A stretch of DNA of 64,000 nt, taken from Leucocoprinus leucothites (lineage: Eukaryota; Basidiomycota; Agaricomycetes; Agaricales; Agaricaceae). The stretch lies in NCBI GenBank assembly GCA_013368445.1, contig JAACJO010000005.1, positions 2,604,001-2,668,000 on the forward strand. The letters are read 5' to 3'. The translations under genes and the position numbers were made by a program. Below are positions 22,548 through 32,823 of the stretch, in pieces (within the stretch, counting starts at the first letter, position 1; every line of letters starts with the position of its first letter). Below the pieces are notes generated by a model. That model did not search any database. It was not told the origin of the DNA and worked only from the letters and a program-made list of their open reading frames with translations.

Positions 22548-24494
22548 CTAACCAACATGTTCTACCACAGTCGTGACCAGCTTCCCATCTTTCACAACAG
22601 TCCTCAACATCTCAGGGACAGGATATTCGTCGAAGACACCCTCCTCTTCTCCTTCAACGGGTAAACTCACGTTAATCGCACTGCATTTCGCAGTCGTGAT
22701 CTCCGCAGTCAAGCTCTCCTTTGAAAGATATATCTGACCAGAATCTGTGGTATCCACCTGGATCATAGGAACCGTACCAGTGACTTGTAGAGTGAAAGAC
22801 GGCGAGGCAGTGATTGAAATTGAAGCTACCACAGAGTTAACAAGTACAGCTGTCTTTGTGCATCGGACTGCCACGAAAGTTTGTCAATAGGTTATCGTAA
22901 AGTGCAGGAGATCTTACTCAGGTTCACGGCATTGACCTTGCCTTCAATAACCACGGTGCTGTTGTTGCAGTTGTAGATATTGATGGACTGGTTAAGTGAT
23001 GTCTGTTCAACCTTGATCGGGTGGACGTTTTCCTGGTTTTCCTGTATCGCGTGTTTAGCTCGCTGGTTTTTGGAGGTATTCTTTCAGCAACGTACAATCA
23101 TCCATTTATTACCTTCCAGGCCAAATTTAGGGGGCTTCTTGCCCGCCAGGGCCGCAGGTTTCGTTGGGCGGACGGGTTTCTTGCCAACTATGACGAGGGA
23201 TCAGCTGGATCAAAACGCGGGTTCAAATGTCACCTGGCATACGGGTAGGACTGGAAGAACTCGTAGGAACAGTGCTTCCGGCTCTAAGGGAAGGATTCTT
23301 GTGTGTCATCTCACTCTTATCAACTTTCCTCAAACCCTTGGTTACTTCTTCGCCACGGTTGAGTTCAGCGAACACAGCTGCGACTCCGCCAGCTGTTGCT
23401 GTTGCTGGTGGTGGTGGCGGTGGCAGTGGTGCCGCTGGAGCAGCAGAGACGGCAGCGGCCTTGAATTCCTCGACGGTGGGACCCTGATGGCACCCGCGAA
23501 TCGGTTTCAGTATGCGCCGTAATAATAGGGATGGAATCGTACCGATGTATTCCATACAAGGCCTGTTTTGTAGAATTCTCCCGCGTGGTCGCGGGCAGCG
23601 TCGAGGATGCTACTCAAGCCGCGACACCACTCAACATGTCGGGGGTCCCTAAAACTGGATCAGTCATTACTATGGTGACGTATCGAGTCCCCTCACTTTT
23701 CTCTGAAGTCTTTCATGACCCTGTTGCCATAATATTCCGAAGATTCCTTGACATCTTTGACATACTGTGAGGGTCTCTCCTGAATATCATTTGTGAGTCA
23801 TCTGGAAATAATTTGATTGGAAGAAAAGGTCCGTACATTGACTACCCAAGCAACGGCGACAGCAGCCTCCGAAGCGAACTGCAAATGACCGAAAGTTTCT
23901 CGTTCGCGTCTATTGGAATCCTTGGCCTTGTTAAATGCTTCGATCGCCTTCTGAATGGGTGAAAGTAGATCTTGAAGGGTCTGTTGATCGGGCTTTTGGC
24001 ATGACCCTACAAAGACTAGGAAGTTGCGAAGCTCCCCGTACTCTTTCGAGACCAAGGTCGCCTAATTAGCCGATATCATTAGCTGATAAAATATCCCAGA
24101 AGCCGTCAGCACTTACGATTTCATTGATCAATGGGATGTTCAGGGATTTCGATAGTTCGACCCATGGTGTAATCTTAGCTGCAACGACATTCTCGTCAAA
24201 CGCAATGACGCTAGGTGGAAGGGTGGCAGGTGTAGGTGTAGCCTCAGTCGTAGGCGGCAGAGGTGGTGGTGGGGGTGGAGGAGGGGGTGGGACCGCGGCT
24301 ACCGGTGGATTCGCTGCTGCTGCTGCTGCAGGAGCAGGGCTAGAGATAAGTTGGGAGGCAGCAATGTCCTCGAGGCGCGAAGTCGCAGCCTCCAATCTAC
24401 AGCCATCGTAACTATAAGCTCTTCATGTAAATGATATTGCAACGTACCGCTTGATTATTGTAGGAAGGGAATACAGTCCTTGAGAAGATGCCAT
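22548..24494 (-). CDS. SRV2: Adenylyl cyclase-associated protein (CAP/Srv2)
   Basis: Links Ras/adenylyl cyclase signalling with actin turnover; the C-terminal domain recycles ADP-actin. Start MASSQGLYSLPTIIKR at 24494, then LEAATSRLEDIAASQL, the family's N-terminal RLE motif. An Ala run and a poly-Pro run of about ten prolines follow, then the helical folded domain (VVAAKITPWVELSKSLNIPL, EYGELRNFLVFVGSCQKPDQ, ERETFGHLQFASEAAVAVAW). A second poly-Pro linker, APLPPPPPPA, precedes LNRGEEVTKGLRKVDKSEMT, which is the WH2-region signature. The CARP beta domain covers SINIYNCNNSTVVIEGKVN to the C-terminus LVTTVVEHVG. All CAP domains are present in normal order; about eight exons. Confidence 0.93.
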
Positions 24495-24740
24495 CCTCTA
24501 ATGCGATATGTTGGCTTGTTTGGGTGTACCTGCTCAGAGGTACGCGTAACACGAGCCACTGATGTGTCCACTACCCAAGGACATCACTAGTATAGATCGG
24601 AATATCCCGATCATTTGACGACCCCTATCACCACCAGAACTGAGTTATCGCAGAGCACCATTGAGTAGGGTATCGAATACACGGGCTATTTAGATATATA
24701 AAATTAGACGAGAGGAATCCTCGAGCCAAGGTGCGAATGA

Positions 24741-25944
24741 TTATTCCTGTGGAGTCACAGTCTGCTTCAGAGCCTTTTTCTTTGCCTTCTTGCGCCTTCT
24801 TCGCTCTCTCTCAATTTGCCTCGCACGCTTCATCTCCTCTTTCGATAGACCAGGATTCATCATTTGATCGAGCTAAGGTACCAGTTGCGGTCCAAGCTCG
24901 CCGTCAGCGTCAAGGCGAAAATAAACGAAAGAAGCCAACACGCCTTCTCTACCAGCAGTTTTCGGGCGATCTTTCTATTCTGCGCCAACGAGCGTGTTTC
25001 TTGACAAGTCACTCGAATACCAGTTGGCTTGTGCAGTAATTGAACATTATTCTCGGTTTTGTTGATTGATTGACCTCCCTAGTAAACACAAATAGATTAT
25101 TCGACTGTCTAAAGATTGAATTCCACAGAAAACCTACAGGGCCACTTCCTGTACCCAAGAAATAGAAAGGTTCATTTGACAGTAGTAGGCGATCAACCAG
25201 GTACCTACCACGAACAAAAGACTCCTCCAAGTCTTCTTCACCAATTTCAGGAATAACGCGTTTCTGGGAAGCTTTCTTGAGAGCAGAGTAATGTAATGGT
25301 CGAGGCTTGGAAGCCAATGTAGGTGGGTTTGCCTCAGGTAGAGCAGCATCTGGAGAGGGCCTAAGGTTAGATTATATTATGAGCTGGAAGACCTCATATC
25401 GAATTAACATACGTCTGCTTCTTTCTTGCACTCCGACTCAGCTCCATTGGCTTGGGACTCTTGATAGATTCGTTGTCCCCCAACTCAGTCTCGCTGTGAA
25501 TCTGTAGGTCTGGAAGGTTGTCAGTACCGTTCGACCACCAGACCAAGTACTACTACGCACGCCATGTTCCACCGTTCTCCCGATTCTCCCCATCAGCAAT
25601 TTTAACCCCTTGGACAACATTTCTCCGCAAGAATACTGCAGTATCCTTTGCTAGCTGGGTGTACTGCTGGTATTCCTCTGCATCTGTTACGATTTGTGCT
25701 TTGGCAGCGTCATCTCGCATTTTTTGGCGGAAAGCTACAAAATTTTGAGTCATTGTGAAACCAAATTTACACCTTTGCGTACCAGTGAGAACCTGCTCAT
25801 CGCCTACGGCGCAAGGTAAATGTACTTAGTAGCGCTTGAGGCTTTAAAAACAAGATAAATACCTGCAAAGGTTGTCGAAGCTGCTCTATACAAACTACGG
25901 TATGCAGAACGAGCCGCTGCTCTGAGAGCGGGAGCAATGGACAT
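24741..25944 (-). CDS. MZM1/LYRM7 complex III assembly factor joined in frame to a GGQ release-factor domain
   Basis: Start [20 protein letters not shown] at 25944, with the LYR motif in SLYRAA. Then [20 protein letters not shown] and [16 protein letters not shown], the MZM1/LYRM7 signature (yeast Mzm1 has DVAVFLRRNLVQGKKV), and [20 protein letters not shown]. An intron (about 25412-25361, GTATGT...CTTAG) leads in frame to [21 protein letters not shown] class I release-factor-type domain follows: [71 protein letters not shown] and the basic C-terminus [15 protein letters not shown]1 stabilises the Rieske protein in mitochondria; GGQ proteins of this type hydrolyse peptidyl-tRNA on mitochondrial ribosomes. 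Without the joining intron the first part would end NSI-stop and the second would have no start codon in frame. Confidence 0.7.
25138..25148 (-). other. 11-nt microexon encoding the residues before GGQ
   Basis: The minus strand reads GGGTACAG|GAAGTGGCCCT|GTAGGT. With the preceding G it encodes GSGP, which joins the next exon starting GGAGGTCAATCA (GGQS) to give the conserved [15 protein letters not shown]. Both flanking introns are GT-AG. Skipping this exon breaks the frame. Confidence 0.75.
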
Positions 25945-26451
25945 GGCAGGAAGGAAGATGGTGACGGAAGGAAAACCCGGAGTGCCGTGATTGGTCCTTT
26001 CAGAGTTCCGAGAATGTTGGTCATGTGACCTTCGAAATTGACCTCAAGGGTTCGTTGTGTTGAGTACCCTATAGAGGGCTACAGCTTACTGGCTCGAATT
26101 CCGTTTAATCCGTTTTGCATGAATAGAAAAGAGATATGGGATAGCATTCGGGCATGTCCTAACATATAGGATCACCATCGAAGTACCGCTAATGTCCATT
26201 TCAACACGCAGTGGCAGGGCTGAACTATTTCTGTATCATCTTGAGTTTGTTGATTCGCGCGCGTCTGGTCACGTGCGCGACGCGATCGTGTAGGTATAAA
26301 TAGTCGGGGACCAGTATGTTATCAGACCTCCTTTCCAACCCAGGATCGCGCCCACAAGTCAACCCCCACTTCAACCTCCCACTTCACCCTTCAATATCCC
26401 TTAAGTCTTAACTCAGCTCCGACCTTCTATTCTCCTTCAAGCTTTCCCTCA
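25945..26451. promoter_or_regulatory. Divergent promoter region between the MZM1-RF gene and histone H1
   Basis: About 500 bp between start codons. The H1 side contains a TATA-like element (26295-26302) and a C/T-rich leader directly before the H1 ATG. No gene is seen inside. Confidence 0.55.
26295..26302 (+). promoter_or_regulatory. TATA box of histone H1 gene
   Basis: TATAAATA, about 150 bp upstream of the H1 start codon and followed by a C/T-rich leader. The position suits a strongly expressed gene. Confidence 0.5.
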
Positions 26452-27660
26452 ATGGCCAGAGCCAAAGCATCGTCAGCACAGACCAAGCCCAAAGCCACCA
26501 AGGCTGCTGGAAGCAAGAAATCCGCCGCTGCTGCCAAAACAGATTCATCTCATCCCTCATGGATTGACATGATTAAGGCAAGTTGCTGTGTTAGATTTCA
26601 GTCCTCTCTTAGTAGCCGTCCTTTGCTGCCTTGGCTCGCATTCTGGCAACACAACTCAAGCTACGACTAGTTCAGACGCTATTCTCCGCATTGTCTATTA
26701 ACTTTACTTTTCCTTTGGGCAACGAGCTTACCCTCTCTTTAGGAATGCATTATTGCCAACCATGATGACGCACGGATCGGTGTGTCGCGACCACAAATCA
26801 AGAAGTATGTTTCCAGACAGACGGTTAACCTGTTTCACCTAACATGTAACCCTAGATACGTCGAGACTAGATATAGACTTGAGTTCAATACCGCTCAAAT
26901 TTCGCAACTCTCAAGAGCCATTACGCGGGGCGCTGAGAAAGATATCTTTCTTCTTCCCAAAGGTGCGCAATGCAATTCCTGCAATATGGAATGATGACTA
27001 ATGCGGTTCAAGGCCCATCCGGTCGTGTAAAACTGACACCCAAAGCCAAAGCTGCTGATGTAGCTGCAGCCAAGGAGGTACTAGCTAACTGATGGTGTAT
27101 GTTTTTGCTAGTTACTGATACCTTTTCTCTGCAGAGTAAACCTGCCGTCCAACCCAAGGCTGCCCCCAAGCCCAAAACTGCCGTCGCTCCCAAGAAATCT
27201 GCTCCAGTGAAGAAATCTGCCGTCAAGTCAACGACCAAGCCAACTACCTCCAGAACTTCTACGTCCAAGGCTAAAACAGCTGTAAAAGCGAAACCCGCTA
27301 TCAAGCCAGCTCCGGCGAAGAAAGCAACAACGACCAAGAAAGCCACAGCCACGAAGGCTAAACCGGCTCCTAAGAAAACCACTACACCATCAAAGCGTGG
27401 CTCAGCTAAGAAGGTTTGTGTTGCGACAAACCATGCGCTTGTGGATAGGTCCTCATTTTTGGATTTAGGCTGTCACTGGAACATCGGCGGCTGCGAACGC
27501 TAAAGCAGCGAAAGGTGCTGCCACTAAGAAAGCTGCTGCAAAGAAGCCTGCTGCAAAGGGATCGTCATCCAAGTCTACTGGGACAAAGAAGGTTGGTTAT
27601 TCATCACATAGCCCTAAGCACGTCTAACGCATTTCACAGCAAACGAATAAACGATCGTGA
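26452..27660 (+). CDS. HHO1: Linker histone H1
   Basis: Binds linker DNA at the nucleosome exit. Start MARAKASSAQTKPKATKAAG at 26452. The winged-helix H15 domain is built from several small exons: HPSWIDMIK, ECIIANHDDARIGVSRPQIK, K|YVETRYRLEFNTAQISQLS, RAITRGAEKDIFLLPK and GPSGRVKLTPKAKAADVAAA. The C-terminal tail is a long Lys/Ala/Pro repeat (KPKTAVAPKKSAPVKKSAVK and similar), broken by introns, ending QTNKRS. At least six introns (from about 26579, 26803, 26961, 27078, 27414 and 27592) are present, unlike animal H1 genes. The gene is complete. Confidence 0.9.
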
Positions 27661-28147
27661 TTTCATCCAGATAGCGGAAACCATGGACTGCTCCTTTTTG
27701 ACGTCTATGTTTGCCATATAAGTTTATTTATCCATCCGTTCTTCTCCCCCTTTCTTTATATTCCTTGGTAGTCAGTCCCCGGCGTTGACGCGCGTTTCAA
27801 TCTTATTTTTCCTTTATTCCTAATTTTATCTGTACCAGTAGTGCTCGTTTTCTGTACAAGTACTTTTGTTGTCACCCTCTCAGTTTGCTCTGGTTTTGTT
27901 GAATGAGTCGAGACAGTCAGGATAGATATATTTATTTGTTCAAAATTGGTTATCGAGTCCTCCAAACTGCAAGAATCGTTTCCATTGCATAAGTAATACT
28001 ATCCTAAACCCAAATAAGGGTTAGGGTTTATTTGACACGAGCTGACCTGAGCTTGTGCTTTTCTGCCAGCAACGACCTCGACGTTCGTTGTATACCACAT
28101 GTACACTCTTTTTTAGACCCTATCCCTGTTCACATATCTTCACCGCT
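27661..28147. other. 3' region of histone H1 and promoter of the EI24-like gene
   Basis: About 490 bp. T-rich 3' untranslated sequence of H1 covers roughly 27700-27850. A telomere-like inverted repeat at 28003-28030 lies about 120 bp before the next start codon. No gene is seen. Confidence 0.5.
28003..28030. promoter_or_regulatory. Telobox-like inverted repeat
   Basis: CCTAAACCC, a short A/T spacer, then GGGTTAGGGTTTA, making an inverted repeat of the TTAGGG telomere unit upstream of the EI24-like gene. In other fungi and plants such sites bind Myb-type TTAGGG factors (Teb1, Tbf1); function here is inferred. Confidence 0.45.
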
Positions 28148-29568
28148 ATGAGTGCTCGGATAACATACCCTAAATTTATCCCATTTCATGAGAATCTCCT
28201 GTTGCAAGTCAGTTGGGCACTGAAGGGGCTTTACGACTCGTTCCGTATCAACATCCTATTTTCAACGATCACTAGGTGCGTCGTATTGACCCTGGTGGAA
28301 TAACGTTTTCTCTGACACGCTGCGAACTCTTATAGCGATGCTGAGATTCGGGCAAACCTGTTCAAATCATTGCTGCTGAACTCGCTGTCAGTGACATCAA
28401 TCTACACCTATGATATTCTTCTACACCCGCTCGTCAAGGACCAGGAGAAGTGGTTGCACCGTAACCTGGGCCGTTTTTATCAGGTTCTGTGGCTCCTCCC
28501 CGTTATTGGCATTTCCTTTTATCTGAACGTCGGTCTCACTTCAATGTCCTTGCTGAAATGAGCTCATTCTAACTTCCAACCGACATCTATCATCAGATGT
28601 CGTGGTGTAGTGTCATTGCTAAACGAACGTATATTCTACACTATGGCTCTCGTGCTGTCGCCCAGCCTCCTCGAACGTACTCCAATTTCTTAAATCAACT
28701 TGCAACGTCTGCCTATAGAGCCGTCATGATTTTTACCTCTGTCATTGTCTCATGGGGCTTGAAGAAAATACCATTTGTTGGATCTGGTCTAGAGTTTACT
28801 TTCTTATGCTGGGTCGACTCGTACGTGCTCTTAGACGATGACCACAGTGTCAGGTGGCTAATGATATGATTTCAGATACTATTTTTTCGAGTGAGACTTG
28901 TGATCTGCTCTTGGCCGCGTCTAAAGAACCAAATTTACTTCTAGATCCGTTTGGATTAATCGCGGATTCTCCTTTTCCGGTCGGATACGACACCTTGAAG
29001 AACGATGGGCTTATTATTTTGCTTTTGGTTGGTCATATTCTCTTGAGTGACAGCTTTCTCATTACCTAACCCTCTATGTAGGTTTTCCCTCTGCTGTCAT
29101 ATGCATGCTTGGCACGGGCCTCGCAAGTTTTACCCTATTTGCACTTGTCTTCCCATTGGTGCATTTGTTTTTCTGAATAAATCAGCAAAAGCTCATTTAT
29201 TCTTGCCTTGATAGTATATCATCTTAGCCACACATGCGCGACCCGCACCCATCAATCCCTTCAATCCTACAAGCACGACGGATAACGACGTTATACGACA
29301 TCCAACGCCGTTCATTCCCATCCGTTTACGCGTTTTTGCCCCAGTTGTCTTTCTTAATGACCTGGTCGCAAAGTTCCTTGACACAGTGGTACCAGCAACA
29401 AAATCAAGCCATGTAAGTAGGCACCGTGTTTCTAGCGATCCTTCCGAGAATGTCGAGGAAGGCATTGGAATCGAGCTGAATACGCTGAAGGACGCCGCGC
29501 AGCCGATCCGACCTACGAGGCCCGCTCAGAGTCGTATTAACATTGGAACTAGAAGGAAGCTTGATTAA
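28148..29568 (+). CDS. EI24-family integral membrane protein
   Basis: Multi-pass ER membrane protein related to etoposide-induced EI24 (in animals linked to autophagy and p53 response). Start MSARITYPKFIPFHENLLLQ at 28148. Next come VSWALKGLYDSFRINILFST, ANLFKSLLLNSLSVTSIYTY, and the family motif region WLHRNLGRFYQVLWLLPVIG followed by ISFYLN. The exon containing WCSVIAKRTYILHYGSRAV precedes membrane stretches ATSAYRAVMIFTSVIVSWGL and LEFTFLCWVDS. Later small exons include FPSAVICMLGTGLASFTLFA and FAPVVFLNDLVAKFLDTVVP. The C-terminal tail is hydrophilic and ends INIGTRRKLD. About nine exons; internal joints between 28860 and 29220 are tentative. Confidence 0.78.
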
Positions 29569-29638
29569 GCTTGATTAGACCTCGTGTACAAGCTTAATAC
29601 CCTACAGTGAATAACATTGAAACCATCAGATATGTCCT

Positions 29639-30786
29639 TCAACCAAAACCTGCCCATTCAATCGAGAGATACGATACTTTTTTTCTCTCGTCATCCCAAG
29701 TGCAAAGAAGATGCGATTTTTTCGTAGCAGTACCCAGTCTGCCATGTGCAACTACCTCCATTGGCCGAAGAGCTTGTTTGGGTGAATCGATCACAGAGGC
29801 CACGAAGTGTGAATGATATCTCAGAGGGTCACCTGTGCAACAACTTCCACGTTGAACAATGTCGTTCAGGATCGTAAGATGAAATAAACTAACCAGGATA
29901 GACGAGGTAGTCTCCTCCGAACTTGATACCACTTCCCATGAAGTACCCTTGCGCCGACAAGCTTCTGAAAACGCCACACCTGGCACGTTCACTCAGATTT
30001 GAGGGATAAGTCCAGACGCCTGCCTTTTGTGCGCTCTCTATCGTCGTATAGGTGGCCTGATCAGGTCGGTACCATTGGTACTCAGAAGCAGCGGGAATCA
30101 TGATGGTGTAATTTGCAGAGGCAGCCAGTTGCCCAGAGCTGGCTGGCTGAGGGGCTTCAGCGATTGTGCTGGGCTCCTCTAGGCGCGACAACACCGAGAC
30201 CAAGGGGGGAGCAACGGTCTCATCGGTGTTAGACTCTTCTGCAAGCTTCTCGGCTGCAAGTCGTCTGCGTTCCTCTCGCTCCTTTCGCTTCTTCAAAGCT
30301 TCCTCAGAGAGTGATCGATCGATATCCTTCTTTGCAGCTTTTACTTCATTGACGACAACTTGCTGCCGAAACAAGGCCTGTTGTTCATCGTTCCAAGTCT
30401 CTAGTTCCGATATGCTCGGCTGACAGTGGGCCGTAGGGTCGTTTACAATGACTGCCACCTCTGGAACAAAGGTCAGGCCGTCGGATTACCGGAACAAGTA
30501 TTGGGAAATAAGCACCATTCTCCACCAATAAGACAACTTCTTCTGGAAGAATGATCAAAGGTATTCCCAGAAACGCATTTTGTTGTGATAGGTGAGGGAG
30601 TGTCCCCGCGAGGATGCCGCAAATGTGATGCTTTGAGCGAAGCGTCGCAATATCTACCTTGATGAATTCTAGGTGTACATAAAGAGCTCTCGCACGTGAA
30701 TGGTACGCACCGTCGACATTCCATAGATACGCTGTATTATCGGACACCCGGAGAGATATCTTCCTTTTCCCGTTGTTGTCACTCAT
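29639..30786 (-). CDS. SEN34: tRNA-splicing endonuclease subunit SEN34
   Basis: Catalytic subunit of the SEN complex that cuts the 3' splice site of pre-tRNA introns. Start MSDNNGKRKISLRVSDNTAY at 30786 (an upstream in-frame ATG at 30831 would add 15 residues). The N-terminal domain includes LGIPLIILPEEVVLLVENG. The middle is a charged helix, SLSEEALKKRKEREERRRLA. The nuclease domain holds GVFRSLSAQGYFMGSGIKFG, then the catalytic Tyr in DYLVYPGDP, His in LRYHSHFVAS and Lys in GRLGTATKKSHLL, the complete Y/H/K triad. The C-terminus is VSYLSIEWAGFG. Introns are at about 29893-29841 and 30456-30490. Stop lies 70 bp from the EI24-like stop (convergent). Confidence 0.92.
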
Positions 30787-30891
30787 GACCGAGAAGAGTG
30801 AAGGATCATTCGGTATTCGCCGTGCTAGCATCAGTGGTCCCGATAAGATAACTTAACCACCTACATTGACTCGTAGCTTAGGCGCTTACCA
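30787..30891. promoter_or_regulatory. Short bidirectional promoter between SEN34 and the IAH1-like esterase
   Basis: Only 105 bp separate the two start codons, so both transcripts must start from shared sequence, or the SEN34 leader is very short. No TATA-like element is obvious. Confidence 0.5.
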
Positions 30892-31913
30892 ATGCCTATC
30901 GTTGGACAGGGCGCGTTCATGCTCTTTGGTGACTCAATCACCCAAGGCGCATGGGAGCCAGATTTAAATGGGATTGGCCAGCGTCTCTCGCGTGAGTGCG
31001 GCTGCCACTGTGCTACTATCGGCCTCAATGTGCAATACAACAGATATCTATTCAAGGAGTCTGGACATCATCAATCGAGGGTTCAGTGGCTACAACACAG
31101 ATTGGGCGTTGCCCGTATTTGAGCAGGTGTGACGACGAGCTTTATTGGGTTGCGTGTTGTGAAATTACAACTTAGATCTAGACTTTCCCAAGGCGCGAGG
31201 AGGGTCCCCGTATCCAGATCCTTACCATTTGGTTTGGTGCCAATGACGCATGCATTATTCCATCACCTCAACATGTTCCGCTCGAGCGGTTCAAGAAAAA
31301 CCTGGTAAAGATGATCCAAATGGTGGAGTCGCCTGAGTCGGATTACTATTCCCCACGGACCAGGGTGATACTTCTAACCCCTCCGCCCGTCAACACGCAT
31401 CAGAGGCTCGCCGATTTGCAATCGCGTAATCCGCCATTGGAGTTAGATCGGTTGTTCGAAACAACAAAAGCATATGCCGAGGCGGTCCAGGAGATTGGTT
31501 CACAGCACGGCGTTGCAGTGGTAGACGTCTGGAAATTGTTATGGGATGCAGCCACTCATGAGGAAGCGTCTTTGGATAGGTATCTCACCGACGGACTACA
31601 CCTTAATGGTGCTGGATATGAGGTCAGTTGTTCGTCAGTTCCCACTTGGCTCCATTCCGGGTGTCGTAACGGTGGCGGAAGCACTGTGTCAGCGGCTGAT
31701 TCTTCCAATCAGATTGTGTTCAACCAGTTGATTGAAACAATAAGGGAACGGTACCCGGAGATGCACTATGAGAATCTCCGACCGACATTTCCCTTGTGCG
31801 TTATTTTTATTTTTGTCCTACCAGTGGTTGAATGTCATTTGCGTAGGTGGTCGCAGATCAACTGGGATAACCCCAGCGAGAGCTTGTACGTCAAGAAAGC
31901 CCAAAGCAATTGA
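30892..31913 (+). CDS. IAH1: GDSL-type esterase, isoamyl acetate-hydrolysing (IAH1) family
   Basis: SGNH hydrolase that in yeast hydrolyses short acetate esters. Start MPIVGQGAFMLFGDSITQGA at 30892, with the nucleophile Ser in FGDSITQ. An intron joins QRLS to HIYSRSLDIINRGFSGYNTD, the family block II Gly-Tyr-Asn. Then ILTIWFGANDA carries the block III GxND, and DRYLTDGLHLNGAGYE carries the catalytic Asp and His. Between them lie a region of ordinary length and the helix TKAYAEAVQEIGSQHGVAVV. The C-terminus is INWDNPSESLYVKKAQSN. Four or five introns; all catalytic residues are intact. Confidence 0.9.
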
Positions 31914-32823
31914 GCCCAGAATGTATGTAGTACAAACTCCCAGCGAATAACAGGCGCGAACCTTATGCAATTCGAATAAACTTTGCGATTGGACAATTGT
32001 GGGGAAGCGCCATCAATTGATGGGCCATGGTGAAACGCAAAACAAGACGGATGTCATTGTCTTCATCTTTCCGACACGCGGTCACGTGGAAAGTTGAACA
32101 TTGACCAACTCGTTGCAAATAAAGGCCTGGAGAACGTAGCCGTAATTTTGCACGTTCAGGCCACGCGCGGAGTTGTGCGCACGGTATAGGAAATCGTTTC
32201 CCGCTTCTGCACACCATTCATCTTAGAGATACCTTTTCATCTTCAATTTTCCGTGAGTGAACGCTTCCTACACTTTAAATTTAGCCATATACCAACCTAT
32301 TCGGCAGGCGCAAGAGCTGGACCCACATTTGTCTACAAAACCTGGTCTGCTGTATTTGCCCTTATATTTGGGATTTCTACCTCGTGAGAACCTTCAAGGC
32401 TCTTTCCAACTCTCCTACCGACTAAATTGCTCATCGTCGCCCTTCTACCATCGCTCTTCAAACGCGACCTCCTTCATTGTCACCATCGTTATCCAGAAGG
32501 TTCGTCGCCCCTCCATTCTGCTTGGCCTCGTGATCGGCTGCCACAGCTGCTGCACATGGACTGTCACGGCTCACAGTAGGCTATGTGTTCGAACATGTGC
32601 CCAAAGCAAGCGAATAATAGCCCCTCCCAATGTTCAACATTTCACATATTTCTCCTAACGGTGTGACAAGATGCTGATATCATTGTCCACACTTAGCTGC
32701 CTAAACTGTCTACTGTTCAACTGGTCACGATCACCAGCATAGCCATCAAGAAACCGGTTCGTCATTTTCAGCCAACATTTATGATCTCAGACTCAGTTTT
32801 CTTCCTCTTGTATTCTACGCTCG
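31914..32823. promoter_or_regulatory. CDC25 upstream region
   Basis: About 910 bp ahead of the CDC25 start. It carries a CACGTG-type core at 32082-32087 (GTCACGTGG) and C/T-rich stretches from 32400 on. The frame at 32257-32658 has no domain and no sign of selection that I can see. It is probably promoter plus a long leader. Confidence 0.45.

Noticed and set aside
24741..25380. Release-factor domain as a separate gene
   Set aside because: No in-frame start codon: a stop (TAA) precedes the domain in its own frame before any ATG, while a good GT-AG intron links it to the MZM1 part. Kept open as a finding.
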